Assembly: GCA_017560985.1 (NCBI GenBank)
Contig: JAFZDX010000030.1
Span: forward strand, 1 to 34,220
Source: Oscillospiraceae bacterium
GTDB taxonomy: Bacteria > Bacillota > Clostridia > Oscillospirales > Ruminococcaceae
Reading direction: 5' to 3'
DNA length: 34,220 bases
Part shown: piece by piece, positions 15,727 through 23,333 of the stretch
How positions within the stretch are numbered: position 1 is the stretch's first letter
Layout of the letters: each line of letters starts with the position of its first letter
The notes under the pieces: model-generated
The model's database searches: none
What the model was told of the DNA's origin: nothing
What the model saw: the letters and a program-made list of their open reading frames with translations, nothing else
Position numbers and translations under genes: made by a program

Positions 15727-16845
15727 ATGAGCTTTTACTTGGACGAAGAAATGCAGAACACTACCAACATCAAGGTAATCGGTGTAGGTGGCGGCGGTGG
15801 CAACGCTGTAAACAGAATGGTTGTTTCCGGTCTTAAAGGTGTTGAATTTATTTCTATGAATACAGACGCACAGGCTCTTATGGCTTCCAAAGCCACACAG
15901 AAAGTACAGCTGGGTGCAAAACTTACAAAAGGCCGTGGTGCAGGTGCAGACCCAGATATCGGTCAGCGTGCAGCAGAAGAAAGCCGTGACGAAATTGCAG
16001 CAGCACTGAAAGGTTGCCAGATGGTATTTATCACAGCCGGTATGGGTGGCGGCACAGGTACAGGTGCAGCACACGTTGTTGCCGAAGTTGCCAAAGAACA
16101 GGGTATCCTTACAGTTGGTATTGTTACAAAACCTTTCAACTTTGAAGGTAAACTGAAACAGAAAAAAGCAGCACAGGGCATTTCCAACCTGCTGAAAAAT
16201 GTGGACAGCCTTATCGTTATCCCTAACGAAAGACTGAAATATGCAACAGAAGAAAAAATCACACTGGTAAATGCTTTTGAAATGGCAGACAGCGTTCTGA
16301 AACAGGGTGTTGAATCCATTTCTGAACTTATCAATGTTCCTTCATTTATCAACCTGGACTTTGCAGACGTTCGTTCAGTTATGAAAGACGCTGGCTATGC
16401 ACATATGGGTGTAGGCCGTGCAACAGGTCCAAACAAAGCTGAAGAAGCTGCTATGATGGCTATTCAGTCACCACTGCTGGAAACATCTATTGATTCTGCC
16501 CGTGGTGTAATCATTTCTATCACTTCTTCACCAGACATCGGTCTGGACGAAGTAGACCAGGCAGCTACACTTATCACACAGAATGCTGACCCTGATGCAA
16601 ACATCATCTGGGGTGCCGCATTTGATACAAACCTTGTTGACGAAATGAAAATCACAGTTATTGCAACTGGTTTTGAAGCTGCAGCACAGAAACAGCCAGA
16701 AGCAAAACCTGTTGCAGATACAAAAACTTCACTGGGCATCAACAACTGGTTTGACGACAACAACAAAGGCCACATTTCCACAGAAGATGATGACGACTAT
16801 CTCAACGATGTTATCAGCATCCTCAAAAGAAACAGCGGCAAATAA
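15727..16845 (+). CDS. ftsZ: Cell division GTPase FtsZ
   Basis: A 372-residue tubulin-like GTPase that forms the division ring. It has IKVIGVGGGGGNAVNRM, the tubulin signature GMGGGTGTGAA, NVDSLIVIPNERL and the T7-loop FADVRSVMKDAGYAHMG. The C-terminal linker is short and acidic, ending DDDDYLNDVISILKRNSGK rather than the usual IPxFLRxR-type peptide, although the basic residues and the hydrophobic pair are kept. Start ATG 15727 follows TGGAGG at 15713-15718; a GTG at 15712 overlaps that ribosome binding site. The DivIVA-like gene follows after 28 bases with no terminator. FtsA is not encoded here. Confidence 0.97.
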   Translation: MSFYLDEEMQNTTNIKVIGVGGGGGNAVNRMVVSGLKGVEFISMNTDAQALMASKATQKVQLGAKLTKGRGAGADPDIGQRAAEESRDEIAAALKGCQMVFITAGMGGGTGTGAAHVVAEVAKEQGILTVGIVTKPFNFEGKLKQKKAAQGISNLLKNVDSLIVIPNERLKYATEEKITLVNAFEMADSVLKQGVESISELINVPSFINLDFADVRSVMKDAGYAHMGVGRATGPNKAEEAAMMAIQSPLLETSIDSARGVIISITSSPDIGLDEVDQAATLITQNADPDANIIWGAAFDTNLVDEMKITVIATGFEAAAQKQPEAKPVADTKTSLGINNWFDDNNKGHISTEDDDDYLNDVISILKRNSGK

Positions 16846-16873
16846 TAAAGAGAAACAGTCCTGAGAGGATATT

Positions 16874-17671
16874 ATGGAAAATATCTTGTTTAAACAATCC
16901 TTCCGTGGCTTTGACAGAAACCAGGTTCTTGAATATATAGACAACCTGTCAAATGAAATGAGCCGGCAGGCAGACAATTATAATCAGATTCAAAAGGGTC
17001 TTGAAGAGGAAATCCGGACCCTTTCTGACAAGTTGTCCAACACAGGTGAAAACCTGAATATTTCACAGGAAAAAGTTATTCAACTGACAAAAAATCTGGA
17101 AGAAATCAAACAGGATAATATAGAGCTTAAAAACCAGATTAATACATACCGCAATATGATTCTGGAAAGAGACAGAGAAATTTCCAGCATTAAAATAAAC
17201 TATAACCAGCTGTCACAGCAGCGTGATGAACTGGAAAAAGAAAATGCAGACTGGAAAAGCAAACAGGATGAAATTGCAGCCTGTATGGTAGAAGCATCTG
17301 TCCGTGCAAAACAGATTATCAACCGGGCAACAGAAGAAGCACGGCGCACAAAGGCAGAATTTGATGCCAATGCCGCTGACCTTATGGAAAAAGTTGCTGA
17401 TGTAAAAGGCGAAATTTCACGTCTGGAACAGCAGCTGGAACGGTCTTTTGCCAAACTGTCCACAGCAATGGAAAATATGGACAAAGCCAGCAGTGTAATT
17501 GAATCACAGGTTATGGAATATCGCAAACAGGTTGACACCATTGATAAAATTACCCCTGTTGCTGTAGCTGCTGAAGACTCTGCCCCTGCAAAGGCAGTGG
17601 TTAAACCTGTTGCTAAAAAGTCTCTTACAGACAGTGTTCTTGATACAATTTCCAGACTTCTGGAAAAATAA
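16874..17671 (+). CDS. DivIVA-domain coiled-coil protein
   Basis: A 265-residue soluble protein whose N-terminus (KQSFRGFDRNQVLEYIDNLSNEM) matches the DivIVA lipid-binding domain pattern F-x-GYD-xx-V-xx-FLD. A very long coiled coil follows (about 30-220), with the ASVRAKQIINRATEEARRTKAEFD stretch typical of DivIVA/GpsB-like proteins. A short Ala/Pro/Val linker and an amphipathic end (TDSVLDTISRLLEK) complete it. DivIVA proteins gather at curved membrane (poles, septa) and recruit division or polarity partners. Location immediately downstream of ftsZ supports a division role. GAGAGG precedes the ATG. Confidence 0.8.
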   Translation: MENILFKQSFRGFDRNQVLEYIDNLSNEMSRQADNYNQIQKGLEEEIRTLSDKLSNTGENLNISQEKVIQLTKNLEEIKQDNIELKNQINTYRNMILERDREISSIKINYNQLSQQRDELEKENADWKSKQDEIAACMVEASVRAKQIINRATEEARRTKAEFDANAADLMEKVADVKGEISRLEQQLERSFAKLSTAMENMDKASSVIESQVMEYRKQVDTIDKITPVAVAAEDSAPAKAVVKPVAKKSLTDSVLDTISRLLEK

Positions 17672-17686
17672 TAGGAGGATACGACT

Positions 17687-17998
17687 ATGACAGTTGAAAT
17701 CACCAAAGACAATTTTGAAGAAGTTGTATTGAAAAACGACCTTCCTGTTCTTGTAGACTTCTGGGCAACCTGGTGCGGTCCTTGTAAAATGATTGGTCCG
17801 ATTGTTGAAGAACTGTCAGAAGAACTGGCTGGTAAGGCAGTGTTTGGCAAACTTAATGTGGATAATCAACCAGAACTTGCAATGCAGTTTCAGGTTATGA
17901 GTATTCCTACACTTCTCCTGTTTAAAAACGGTGAAATTGTAAACAAAAAAGTTGGATTTATGCCGAAAGAAAAACTGGTTGAAATGCTGGGACTTTAA
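17687..17998 (+). CDS. trxA: Thioredoxin
   Basis: A 103-residue thioredoxin with the complete fold and active site W29-C30-G31-P32-C33 in VDFWATWCGPCKM, and the conserved cis-proline loop MSIPTLLLF. It is a cytoplasmic disulfide reductant, normally recycled by thioredoxin reductase, which is not encoded in the window. AGGAGG sits 8 bases before the ATG, and the gene is 15 bases after the DivIVA-like stop, so it is the last gene of the ftsZ transcript. A strong terminator follows. Confidence 0.95.
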   Translation: MTVEITKDNFEEVVLKNDLPVLVDFWATWCGPCKMIGPIVEELSEELAGKAVFGKLNVDNQPELAMQFQVMSIPTLLLFKNGEIVNKKVGFMPKEKLVEMLGL

Positions 17999-18012
17999 TA
18001 TTATGTAAAACT

Positions 18013-18046
18013 AAAAGAGATGTCTTTTCCAAGACATCTCTTTTTT
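18013..18046. terminator. Bidirectional terminator closing the dcw cluster
   Basis: A 14-bp perfect stem (AAAAGAGATGTCTT with AAGACATCTCTTTT) around TTCC, followed by T residues on the plus strand and by TTTT on the minus strand. It serves trxA (plus) and the anti-sigma gene (minus). Confidence 0.92.
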
Positions 18047-18076
18047 ATGTCCACAGTGCAATCAGATACCTATATG

Positions 18077-18808
18077 CTATTTATACAGACTTTCCGCCAT
18101 TTTAATCAGTGTGCCTGTTTCACAGTCGCCTTTCAGAATATATCGGTACAAACTGTCTGCCCACACCAGATGGGTCTGGCCGTTCTTTTCAAACCATATT
18201 GCCTCCCACTGATGTACCTTGCAGCTATTTATATTGTCAGGTGTGTCAATTTTAGTCAGAACACCTCCATTGATTGGTATCCTTTCATAGTATATAATCC
18301 TTCCCACAGCGTCTTTGTATTCAACTGTATGCAAAGTAGTGGTGCGGTATTCGTTGCTTTTGCTGTAATTTACAGGGGAAACAGGTATATCAAATTCCAG
18401 TTCAGTGGCAGGGGTTTCTTCGTCAGTGTCGGAGAAACCGGTCTGGATAGACGTAGTCATTTTACTGCCTGCACTTTTCAGGCTTACCCCAAACATAAGC
18501 AATACCAACAGTTCCGCAACGCTGAAAACCAGTCTGGCTGTGGACCTGTCCAGTATATTCCTGCTTCTCAGCATCAGCACAACTGAGCCAGCTATAACTA
18601 TCATCAATATGCCTATTGCATATCTGGGCAATACCAGTCCGAAAGCGTAAACATATTTTTTGTTAACACTTTTTATCAGTTTTTTCATCTTTTCTTCAAA
18701 ATCCTGAGAAAAGACATATTTCCTTTCCAGTTCATACTGTGGAGGAATTTCGTCCATTTCCTGCAGGAAAGAATAGTTCAAAGCTCGTCTGAATTTACTG
18801 TCAGCCAT
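18077..18808 (-). CDS. Probable anti-sigma factor (membrane protein with DUF4367-like C-terminus)
   Basis: A 243-residue protein with a cytoplasmic N-terminal region (about 1-60), two hydrophobic segments (YAIGILMIVIAGSVVLML and LVFSVAELLVLLMFGVSL), and an extracytoplasmic C-terminal domain. The end, QTHLVWADSLYRYILKGDCETGTLIKMAESL, resembles DUF4367 domains that terminate many Firmicutes anti-sigma or sigma-regulating membrane proteins. It overlaps the upstream sigma gene by 8 bases, so translation is coupled, which is the usual arrangement for a sigma/anti-sigma pair. The signal sensed is unknown. No zinc-binding anti-sigma motif is seen, so the mode of sigma binding is not predictable. Confidence 0.7.
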   Translation of the reverse strand: MADSKFRRALNYSFLQEMDEIPPQYELERKYVFSQDFEEKMKKLIKSVNKKYVYAFGLVLPRYAIGILMIVIAGSVVLMLRSRNILDRSTARLVFSVAELLVLLMFGVSLKSAGSKMTTSIQTGFSDTDEETPATELEFDIPVSPVNYSKSNEYRTTTLHTVEYKDAVGRIIYYERIPINGGVLTKIDTPDNINSCKVHQWEAIWFEKNGQTHLVWADSLYRYILKGDCETGTLIKMAESLYK

Positions 18809-19346
18809 TTACAATACCCTCCCTTGTCAGTTTGTCTATCAGTATTTTCCTGCCTCGCTGCAGTCGTTTTTTCACCGCTTCTGTGCCCAGTTCCATTATG
18901 GCAGAAATTTCTTTTACACTATACCCTTCCACCACATTCAGATACAGCACATCTGTATAAGTGGCGGGCAGTTGTCTGATAACCTGCACGATTCTGTCAA
19001 AATCAAAATTCTCGAAATCTTTGTCTGTAGTGTTGTCCGCAATGGCATATATTGTACTTTCTTCATCAAAAATTAAGGCTCTGCCATTCCGTTTTGCCAT
19101 AGTCAGTGCTACATTTCGTGTAATAATAACCAGAAAGGCCCTGGTCTGTGGGCTGTTTACAGCACCTACTTTTCCAAAGTTTTTTGCAACGCGGACAAAG
19201 GCATCGTGTACTGCATCTTCAGCCAGCCCCTGGTCATTCAGTATTGAATATGCTGTATGCATCATAGTGTGGCGGTATGTATTGTACAGCAAAGTGAATT
19301 TACTGCGATCCTCCTGGTCATCCAAAAGGGAAAGATAGATAATCAT
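18801..19346 (-). CDS. ECF-type RNA polymerase sigma factor
   Basis: A 181-residue sigma-70 family protein with only regions 2 and 4. Region 2 includes TAYSILNDQGLAEDAVHDAFVRVAKNF; region 4 is LPATYTDVLYLNVVEGYSVKEISAIMELGTEAVKKRLQRGRKILIDKL, with the helix-turn-helix in SVKEISAIMELGTEAVKKRL. This is the extracytoplasmic-function layout. AGGAGAAG precedes the ATG. The gene lies 47 bases downstream of the nucleotidyltransferase gene on the same strand and overlaps the anti-sigma gene. I did not find a clear autoregulated promoter in front of it. Confidence 0.88.
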   Translation of the reverse strand: MIIYLSLLDDQEDRSKFTLLYNTYRHTMMHTAYSILNDQGLAEDAVHDAFVRVAKNFGKVGAVNSPQTRAFLVIITRNVALTMAKRNGRALIFDEESTIYAIADNTTDKDFENFDFDRIVQVIRQLPATYTDVLYLNVVEGYSVKEISAIMELGTEAVKKRLQRGRKILIDKLTREGIVNG

Positions 19347-19393
19347 ATACTTCTCCTGTTTATTGTTCTCTTACACATATAACTTATATAATA

Positions 19394-20164
19394 TTAAATA
19401 GGGGACAATTTTTCAGAAATTTCTTTTAAAATGTTTTTTGCCATTTCTGCCAGCCTGATGTTATCAAAACCAACAAAGGCTGAACTGCTGTAACAGTCCA
19501 TTGCATCTTTTATAATATCGCTGTACAATGGCAGATGTTTTATTCCCCATATGCCGCCGTCAGCTTTGGATAACACTTTTCTTTCCCTGATATATGCCAA
19601 CACTCTACACAGATTTAAAGTAATATATACAGGATTGCCCGCTATTTCTTCCACTGCGTTTTCTATATCAAATATGATACTGTCTATATAGTGTTCAGCC
19701 GGCACAGGGCTGAACACAGTATTTTTGTCTTCGCCCCGTAAAGTAATACCATAGTGGTTTATCACAGTAAAATGTGCGGCCAGGTCTTTGTCTGTTCCCT
19801 GCATTTTCTGAATATGCTGCATAATATCCTGTTTATATTTTTCCTTATGGCTGTTTGAAAAATGCAGGCAGTATGGTGTGGGGTATACAAACTCTGTACA
19901 GTGCTGTTTTAAAACCACACTCATTTCCAGCCCTTTGGCTGGTGCTGTTTTATCCAGTTCCAGCATAAGCTGTATTATTTTCACCTTATCTTCCAGCGAA
20001 GGCTCTTTTTCAACTGCAACTATAAAATCTACATCGCTGTTGACCCAGTTAAAACAGCCAAAAGCTATGGAGCCATGAATATAAATACCTGTAAGATTAT
20101 CAGCAAGTATCTTGCAAAATCCATTTTTTATATTTTGAATCAGTGTGTTTAATTTTTTATCCAT
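19394..20164 (-). CDS. AadA-like nucleotidyltransferase (aminoglycoside adenylyltransferase family)
   Basis: A 256-residue protein, close to the length of ANT(3'')/ANT(9) enzymes. It has the nucleotidyltransferase signature IHGSIAFGCFNWVNSDVDFIV near residues 28-48 (GS-x9-DxD) and a helical C-terminal part (DUF4111-like) containing ITLNLCRVLAYIRERKVLSKADGGIW, the conserved second-domain segment of this family. Characterised relatives adenylylate spectinomycin or streptomycin. Chromosomal homologues in Firmicutes are common and often untested, so resistance is not established here. It has its own promoter (20196-20224) and AGGTGA before the ATG. Confidence 0.75.
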   Translation of the reverse strand: MDKKLNTLIQNIKNGFCKILADNLTGIYIHGSIAFGCFNWVNSDVDFIVAVEKEPSLEDKVKIIQLMLELDKTAPAKGLEMSVVLKQHCTEFVYPTPYCLHFSNSHKEKYKQDIMQHIQKMQGTDKDLAAHFTVINHYGITLRGEDKNTVFSPVPAEHYIDSIIFDIENAVEEIAGNPVYITLNLCRVLAYIRERKVLSKADGGIWGIKHLPLYSDIIKDAMDCYSSSAFVGFDNIRLAEMAKNILKEISEKLSPI

Positions 20165-20195
20165 AATTCACCTGTAAAGCTATTTACTGATAACA

Positions 20196-20224
20196 ATTAT
20201 ATCATCTGTGTATGAAATATACAA
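20196..20224 (-). promoter_or_regulatory. Promoter of the nucleotidyltransferase gene
   Basis: On the minus strand, TTGTAT (20224-20219), a 17-bp spacer and a perfect TATAAT (20201-20196), about 32 bases before the ATG at 20164. Confidence 0.65.
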
Positions 20225-20285
20225 TGTATATAAATGTGAACAACTTATGTGAACTACATATTTATTTGGATAAATATGTTTATAT

Positions 20286-20303
20286 TATGAATAAAAATTG
20301 AGG
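20286..20303 (+). promoter_or_regulatory. ARG-box-like ArgR/AhrC site
   Basis: TATGAATAAAAATTGAGG closely matches the Bacillus AhrC ARG box (CATGAATAAAAATKCAAK). It lies about 130 bases upstream of the first binding-protein promoter. Similar but weaker sequences lie inside both promoters. Real ArgR regulation is inferred. Confidence 0.45.
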
Positions 20304-20421
20304 TATAGCAACAAAATTACATATCTGATTGAATTTTTATAAACACAATGACGAAAAGCAGGAACATAAACACATACTATTTGTCATTATGTACAAAAGT
20401 ATAAAATATTATAAAAATACG

Positions 20422-20450
20422 TTGACAATGCATAAAAATGAGAGTAGAAT
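20422..20450 (+). promoter_or_regulatory. Promoter of the first binding-protein gene, with embedded ARG-box-like sequence
   Basis: TTGACA (20422-20427), a 17-bp spacer and TAGAAT (20445-20450). The spacer contains TGCATAAAAATGAG (20429-20442), similar to an ArgR half-site pair, so a bound repressor would block polymerase. The surrounding 39 bases are nearly the same as at 21616-21654. Confidence 0.75.
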
Positions 20451-20504
20451 ACAGTCATACCAAAGAGGTAAACAAAAAAGTTATTATATAGAGAGGTAAT
20501 TATT

Positions 20505-21353
20505 ATGAAAAAATTTTTAGCATTGGCACTGGCAGTTATAATGTCCATCTCGATGGTAGCCTGCGGCGGCGGAGAAGAAGAAAAATCCACTATTGAACAA
20601 ATTCTGGACCAGGGTTACATCACTTGCGCAATCTCACCAGACTTTGCACCAAGTGAATTCAAAGACCCTAACACAGGGGAAGTTATGGGTACAGACGTTG
20701 TGTTTGCTGAATATATTGCCAAGTACATCAGCGACAAATATGGCAAACCAGTTGAACTGAAAATCAAAGAAATGGATTTCTCAGCTTGTCAGGCAGCAGT
20801 AGCAACAAACTCTGTAAACTTCTCACTTAACGGTTATGCAGACACTGACGAAAGAAAACAGAACTACATCCTTCCTGGCCCATATGCTATTCTGAAAATG
20901 GAAGATGATTCTTACCATGGCGCTCTGGTTAAAAAAGGTGTAAAAATTGAAACAGCAGAAGATTTCAAAGGTCTGCAGATTGCCTGCCAGCAGGCATCAC
21001 TCCAGTATAACCTGGCAATGGCACAGCTTCCTATCGAAGAAATGCCTGAAATTAAATTCATCGACAACCTTACAACAGGGGCTATGATGGTGGCAACAGA
21101 TAAAGTTGATGCAGTTATTATGACAAACGGTTCTGCAGCTCCTCTTATTGCAAACAGCGACAATCTGGAAATGGCACAGTTCCAGTTTGTATACGAATCA
21201 GATGGTACACACGCACTGGTAAATATTGATGAAGTTGAACTTGGTCAGCTTATCGATGAAGCTCTCAAAGCAGCCAATGATGAACTGGACTATGACACTA
21301 TCTATAAAGATATGACAGACAAAGCCCTGTCCCTGGGTCTTGATGTAAACTGA
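20505..21353 (+). CDS. Polar amino acid ABC transporter substrate-binding lipoprotein (copy 1)
   Basis: A 282-residue solute-binding protein of the polar amino acid family. A lipoprotein signal peptide ends in the lipobox MVAC (Cys20), so it should be anchored to the outer face of the membrane. The mature part shows IEQILDQGYITCAISPDFAPSEFKDP at the N-terminus and TDERKQNY where the family's ligand-carboxylate-binding Arg lies. It is a paralogue of the next gene, with the same length and clearly more than half of residues identical by eye. Ligand-region residues differ (AISPDF versus ATSPDF, IACQQASLQYN versus VGVQPASLQYN), so preferences may differ. It has its own promoter; the permease and ATPase lie downstream of copy 2. 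Confidence 0.88.
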   Translation: MKKFLALALAVIMSISMVACGGGEEEKSTIEQILDQGYITCAISPDFAPSEFKDPNTGEVMGTDVVFAEYIAKYISDKYGKPVELKIKEMDFSACQAAVATNSVNFSLNGYADTDERKQNYILPGPYAILKMEDDSYHGALVKKGVKIETAEDFKGLQIACQQASLQYNLAMAQLPIEEMPEIKFIDNLTTGAMMVATDKVDAVIMTNGSAAPLIANSDNLEMAQFQFVYESDGTHALVNIDEVELGQLIDEALKAANDELDYDTIYKDMTDKALSLGLDVN

Positions 21354-21408
21354 TAACATTGTTTAAATATCAAATGGTTTTATATTCATAAAAATTATAA
21401 GAAATGTA

Positions 21409-21422
21409 TGAATATTAATTCT
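21409..21422 (+). promoter_or_regulatory. ARG-box-like palindrome
   Basis: TGAATATTAATTCT matches 13 of 14 positions of the ArgR consensus TGAATwwwwATTCA. It lies about 200 bases upstream of the second binding-protein promoter. Function is inferred. Confidence 0.4.
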
Positions 21423-21453
21423 ATAAGGCCAACAATATACTGAATATATGCAT

Positions 21454-21490
21454 AAAGCAGTGAATTTTCAACTACAAATTCACTGCTTTT
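21454..21490 (+). terminator. Intrinsic terminator after binding protein copy 1
   Basis: A 14-bp perfect stem (AAAGCAGTGAATTT with AAATTCACTGCTTT) around an 8-base loop, ending in TTTT. It lies about 100 bases after the stop, so copy 1 can be transcribed as a monocistronic mRNA. Confidence 0.8.
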
Positions 21491-21615
21491 GTATATCTGA
21501 GAAATACTTTTTATGGTTAAATCTGTTTTTTGTTTAACAAAGTAGACATATGTTTTAAACATTTTACAAATAATTTGTACACTTATACAAATATTGTGAT
21601 TTTTATAAATATACA

Positions 21616-21644
21616 TTGACAACGAATAAAAATAAGAGTACAAT
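21616..21644 (+). promoter_or_regulatory. Promoter of the second binding-protein gene
   Basis: TTGACA (21616-21621), a 17-bp spacer and TACAAT (21639-21644). The spacer holds CGAATAAAAATAAG (21623-21636), ARG-box-like. Alignment with 20422-20460 shows only about seven differences in 39 bases, so the promoter was duplicated with the gene. Confidence 0.75.
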
Positions 21645-21721
21645 ACACTCATGCAAATAAGACTATATAATATAGTTATTTTGAAGTATATTAAATACTC
21701 TATTGAGAGAAGGAAAACGTT

Positions 21722-22570
21722 ATGAAAAAATTACTCGCACTTGTGCTGGCTATGGTAATGGCAATGTCTATGGTTGCCTGCGGCGGCGCAGAAGAAAAAA
21801 CAACAATCGAACAGATCAAAGAACAGGGCTTTATCACAATGGCTACATCTCCTGACTTTGCTCCATCTGAATTCAAAGACCCTATTTCCGGCGAAATTAT
21901 GGGTACAGATATTATCTACGGTGAATATGTTGCAAAATATCTCAGCGACAAGCTTGGCACACCTATCGAACTGAAAATCAAAGAAATGGATTTCTCTGCT
22001 TGCCAGGCAGCTGTTTCCACAAACTCTGTAAACTTCTCACTTTCAGGTTATGCTGAAACAGAAGAACGTGCACAGAACTACAACTGTGTAGGTCCATACG
22101 CTACGATTTCTTCAGATGAAGATACATACCACGGCGCTCTTGTTAAAAAAGGTCTGGTAATCGAAAAAGCTGAAGACTTTGCAGGTCTTAAAGTTGGTGT
22201 TCAGCCAGCTTCCCTCCAGTACAACCTGCTGCAGGATCAGCTGGATGTAGATTCTCTGGCAGAAGTTATGTTTATTGACAACCTCAGCATGGCTGCACAG
22301 ATGGTTGCAGAAGGCAAAATTGACTGCCTTATCACAGACTCTGGCGTTGGCGACCTCCAGGTTAAAAACAATGACAAACTTGAAATGGCTGGCTTTAAAT
22401 TTGAATACTTTGCAGAAGGCAACTGCGGTCTGGTAAACCTGGACGAAGTTGAACTGGCACAGCTTATCGAAGAAGCTCTGCTGGCAGCTGACAAAGATAT
22501 CGACTATGTTCAGATCCGTCAGGATATGAGAGACAAAGCTGCTTCAATGGGTCTTGAAGTTAACGACTAA
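21722..22570 (+). CDS. Polar amino acid ABC transporter substrate-binding lipoprotein (copy 2)
   Basis: A 282-residue paralogue of the preceding gene with the same lipoprotein signal (lipobox MVAC, Cys20) and the same periplasmic-binding-protein fold (TIEQIKEQGFITMATSPDFAPSEF, KEMDFSACQAAVSTNSVNFSLSGYAETEERAQNY). It is the copy directly upstream of the permease and ATPase genes, so it is the core binding protein of this importer; copy 1 probably feeds the same permease. Ligand identity cannot be read from sequence. ARG-box-like sites at the promoter suggest a basic amino acid such as arginine, ornithine or lysine, which is inference. GAGAGAAGGAAAACGTT precedes the ATG. Confidence 0.9.
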   Translation: MKKLLALVLAMVMAMSMVACGGAEEKTTIEQIKEQGFITMATSPDFAPSEFKDPISGEIMGTDIIYGEYVAKYLSDKLGTPIELKIKEMDFSACQAAVSTNSVNFSLSGYAETEERAQNYNCVGPYATISSDEDTYHGALVKKGLVIEKAEDFAGLKVGVQPASLQYNLLQDQLDVDSLAEVMFIDNLSMAAQMVAEGKIDCLITDSGVGDLQVKNNDKLEMAGFKFEYFAEGNCGLVNLDEVELAQLIEEALLAADKDIDYVQIRQDMRDKAASMGLEVND

Positions 22571-22590
22571 TATTTATGAAACAGTAATTA

Positions 22591-22616
22591 CAGCCGGTAG
22601 GCAAGCCTACCGGCTG
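22591..22616 (+). promoter_or_regulatory. Intercistronic hairpin between binding protein and permease
   Basis: CAGCCGGTAGGC and GCCTACCGGCTG form a perfect 12-bp inverted repeat separated by AA, without a following U run. Such stems typically protect the 3' end of the abundant binding-protein mRNA and lower expression of the downstream membrane genes. Confidence 0.75.
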
Positions 22617-22640
22617 GATATATGAAAAAGGGGGATTACC

Positions 22641-23333
22641 TTGAATTTAGGAAGAATTTTTTCCAATGTTATTATGCTGATGACAAAGTATTATCAGCCA
22701 TTGCTCAAAGGTATGGCAATTACAGTGCGGTTGTCCTGTATTGTTGTTTTCTTTGGTCTTGTATTCGGTACAGTAATTGCTTTTATGAAAATGAGCAATT
22801 TCGGTATCGGTAAATTTAAACCGCTCAATGCTCTTGCAACTGCTTATATCGAAGTTCTGCGTGGCACACCACTGCTGCTTCAGCTGTATTTCTTCTATTT
22901 CCTTATGCCTGCACTTATTCCTGCACTGGATGATGAAAAAATCAGTATCACAGTTGCTCTTATTGTAAACTCCGCAGCCTACGTTGCTGAAATTGTTCGT
23001 TCCGGTATTATGGCTGTTGATCCGGGCCAGGCAGAAGCTGCCCGTTGTCTTGGTCTTAGCCAGAGTCAGACAATGACAAAAATCATCATCCCACAGGCCG
23101 TTAAAAACATCCTGCCTGCTATGGGTAACGAACTTGTTATGATGCTTAAAGAAACATCCCTGGCATCCACATTCTACCTGGGTGAAATTATGTCCCAGCA
23201 GAAAATCATCGGTGGTGCTACATACTTGCAGATAGAAACACTGATTATTTCAGCTATTCTGTACCTGGTTCTCACAGCATCAGTTTCCAAACTGGTTGGC
23301 ATTTACGAAAGGAGATTGGCAGTAAGTGATTAA
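22641..23333 (+). CDS. Polar amino acid ABC transporter permease
   Basis: A 230-residue membrane protein of the HisM/GlnP family with about five membrane segments. It carries the family segment [17 protein letters not shown] and the cytoplasmic EAA loop [20 protein letters not shown], which docks on the ATPase. The start is a TTG at 22641, with AAAGGGGG ending 6 bases before it; an ATG at 22622 opens a different frame that stops early. Only one permease gene is present, so the transporter is probably a permease homodimer. It overlaps the ATPase gene by 8 bases. Confidence 0.93.
   Translation: MNLGRIFSNVIMLMTKYYQPLLKGMAITVRLSCIVVFFGLVFGTVIAFMKMSNFGIGKFKPLNALATAYIEVLRGTPLLLQLYFFYFLMPALIPALDDEKISITVALIVNSAAYVAEIVRSGIMAVDPGQAEAARCLGLSQSQTMTKIIIPQAVKNILPAMGNELVMMLKETSLASTFYLGEIMSQQKIIGGATYLQIETLIISAILYLVLTASVSKLVGIYERRLAVSD

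Larger units (their letters stand above)
20165..20504. other. 340-base AT-rich divergent intergenic region
   Basis: No gene is seen. It holds the minus-strand promoter at 20196-20224, the plus-strand promoter at 20422-20450, and ARG-box-like sequences at 20286-20303 and 20429-20442. An imperfect inverted repeat (AATGAC at 20347-20352 and GTCATT at 20383-20388) lies between them and may be an operator or chance. Confidence 0.6.
21354..21721. other. 368-base intergenic region between the two binding-protein genes
   Basis: No gene is seen. It contains an ArgR-box-like TGAATATTAATTCT (21409-21422), the terminator at 21454-21490, and the second promoter at 21616-21644 with its own ARG-box-like spacer. 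The rest is AT-rich without further structure I can support. Confidence 0.6.

Noticed and set aside
18020..18586. Long plus-strand open frame opposite the anti-sigma gene
   Set aside because: It starts within the terminator and has no ribosome binding site; the minus-strand frame has coupled translation and recognisable domains.
19394..20164. Acquired antibiotic-resistance island formed by the AadA-like gene (and the CatA-like gene)
   Set aside because: No mobile elements, integrase or attachment sites are seen nearby, and base composition looks like the surroundings; both appear to be resident chromosomal genes.
20347..20388. Imperfect inverted repeat AATGAC...GTCATT as an operator
   Set aside because: The arms are only six bases and about 30 bases apart, upstream of the promoter, which is not distinguishable from chance in AT-rich DNA.
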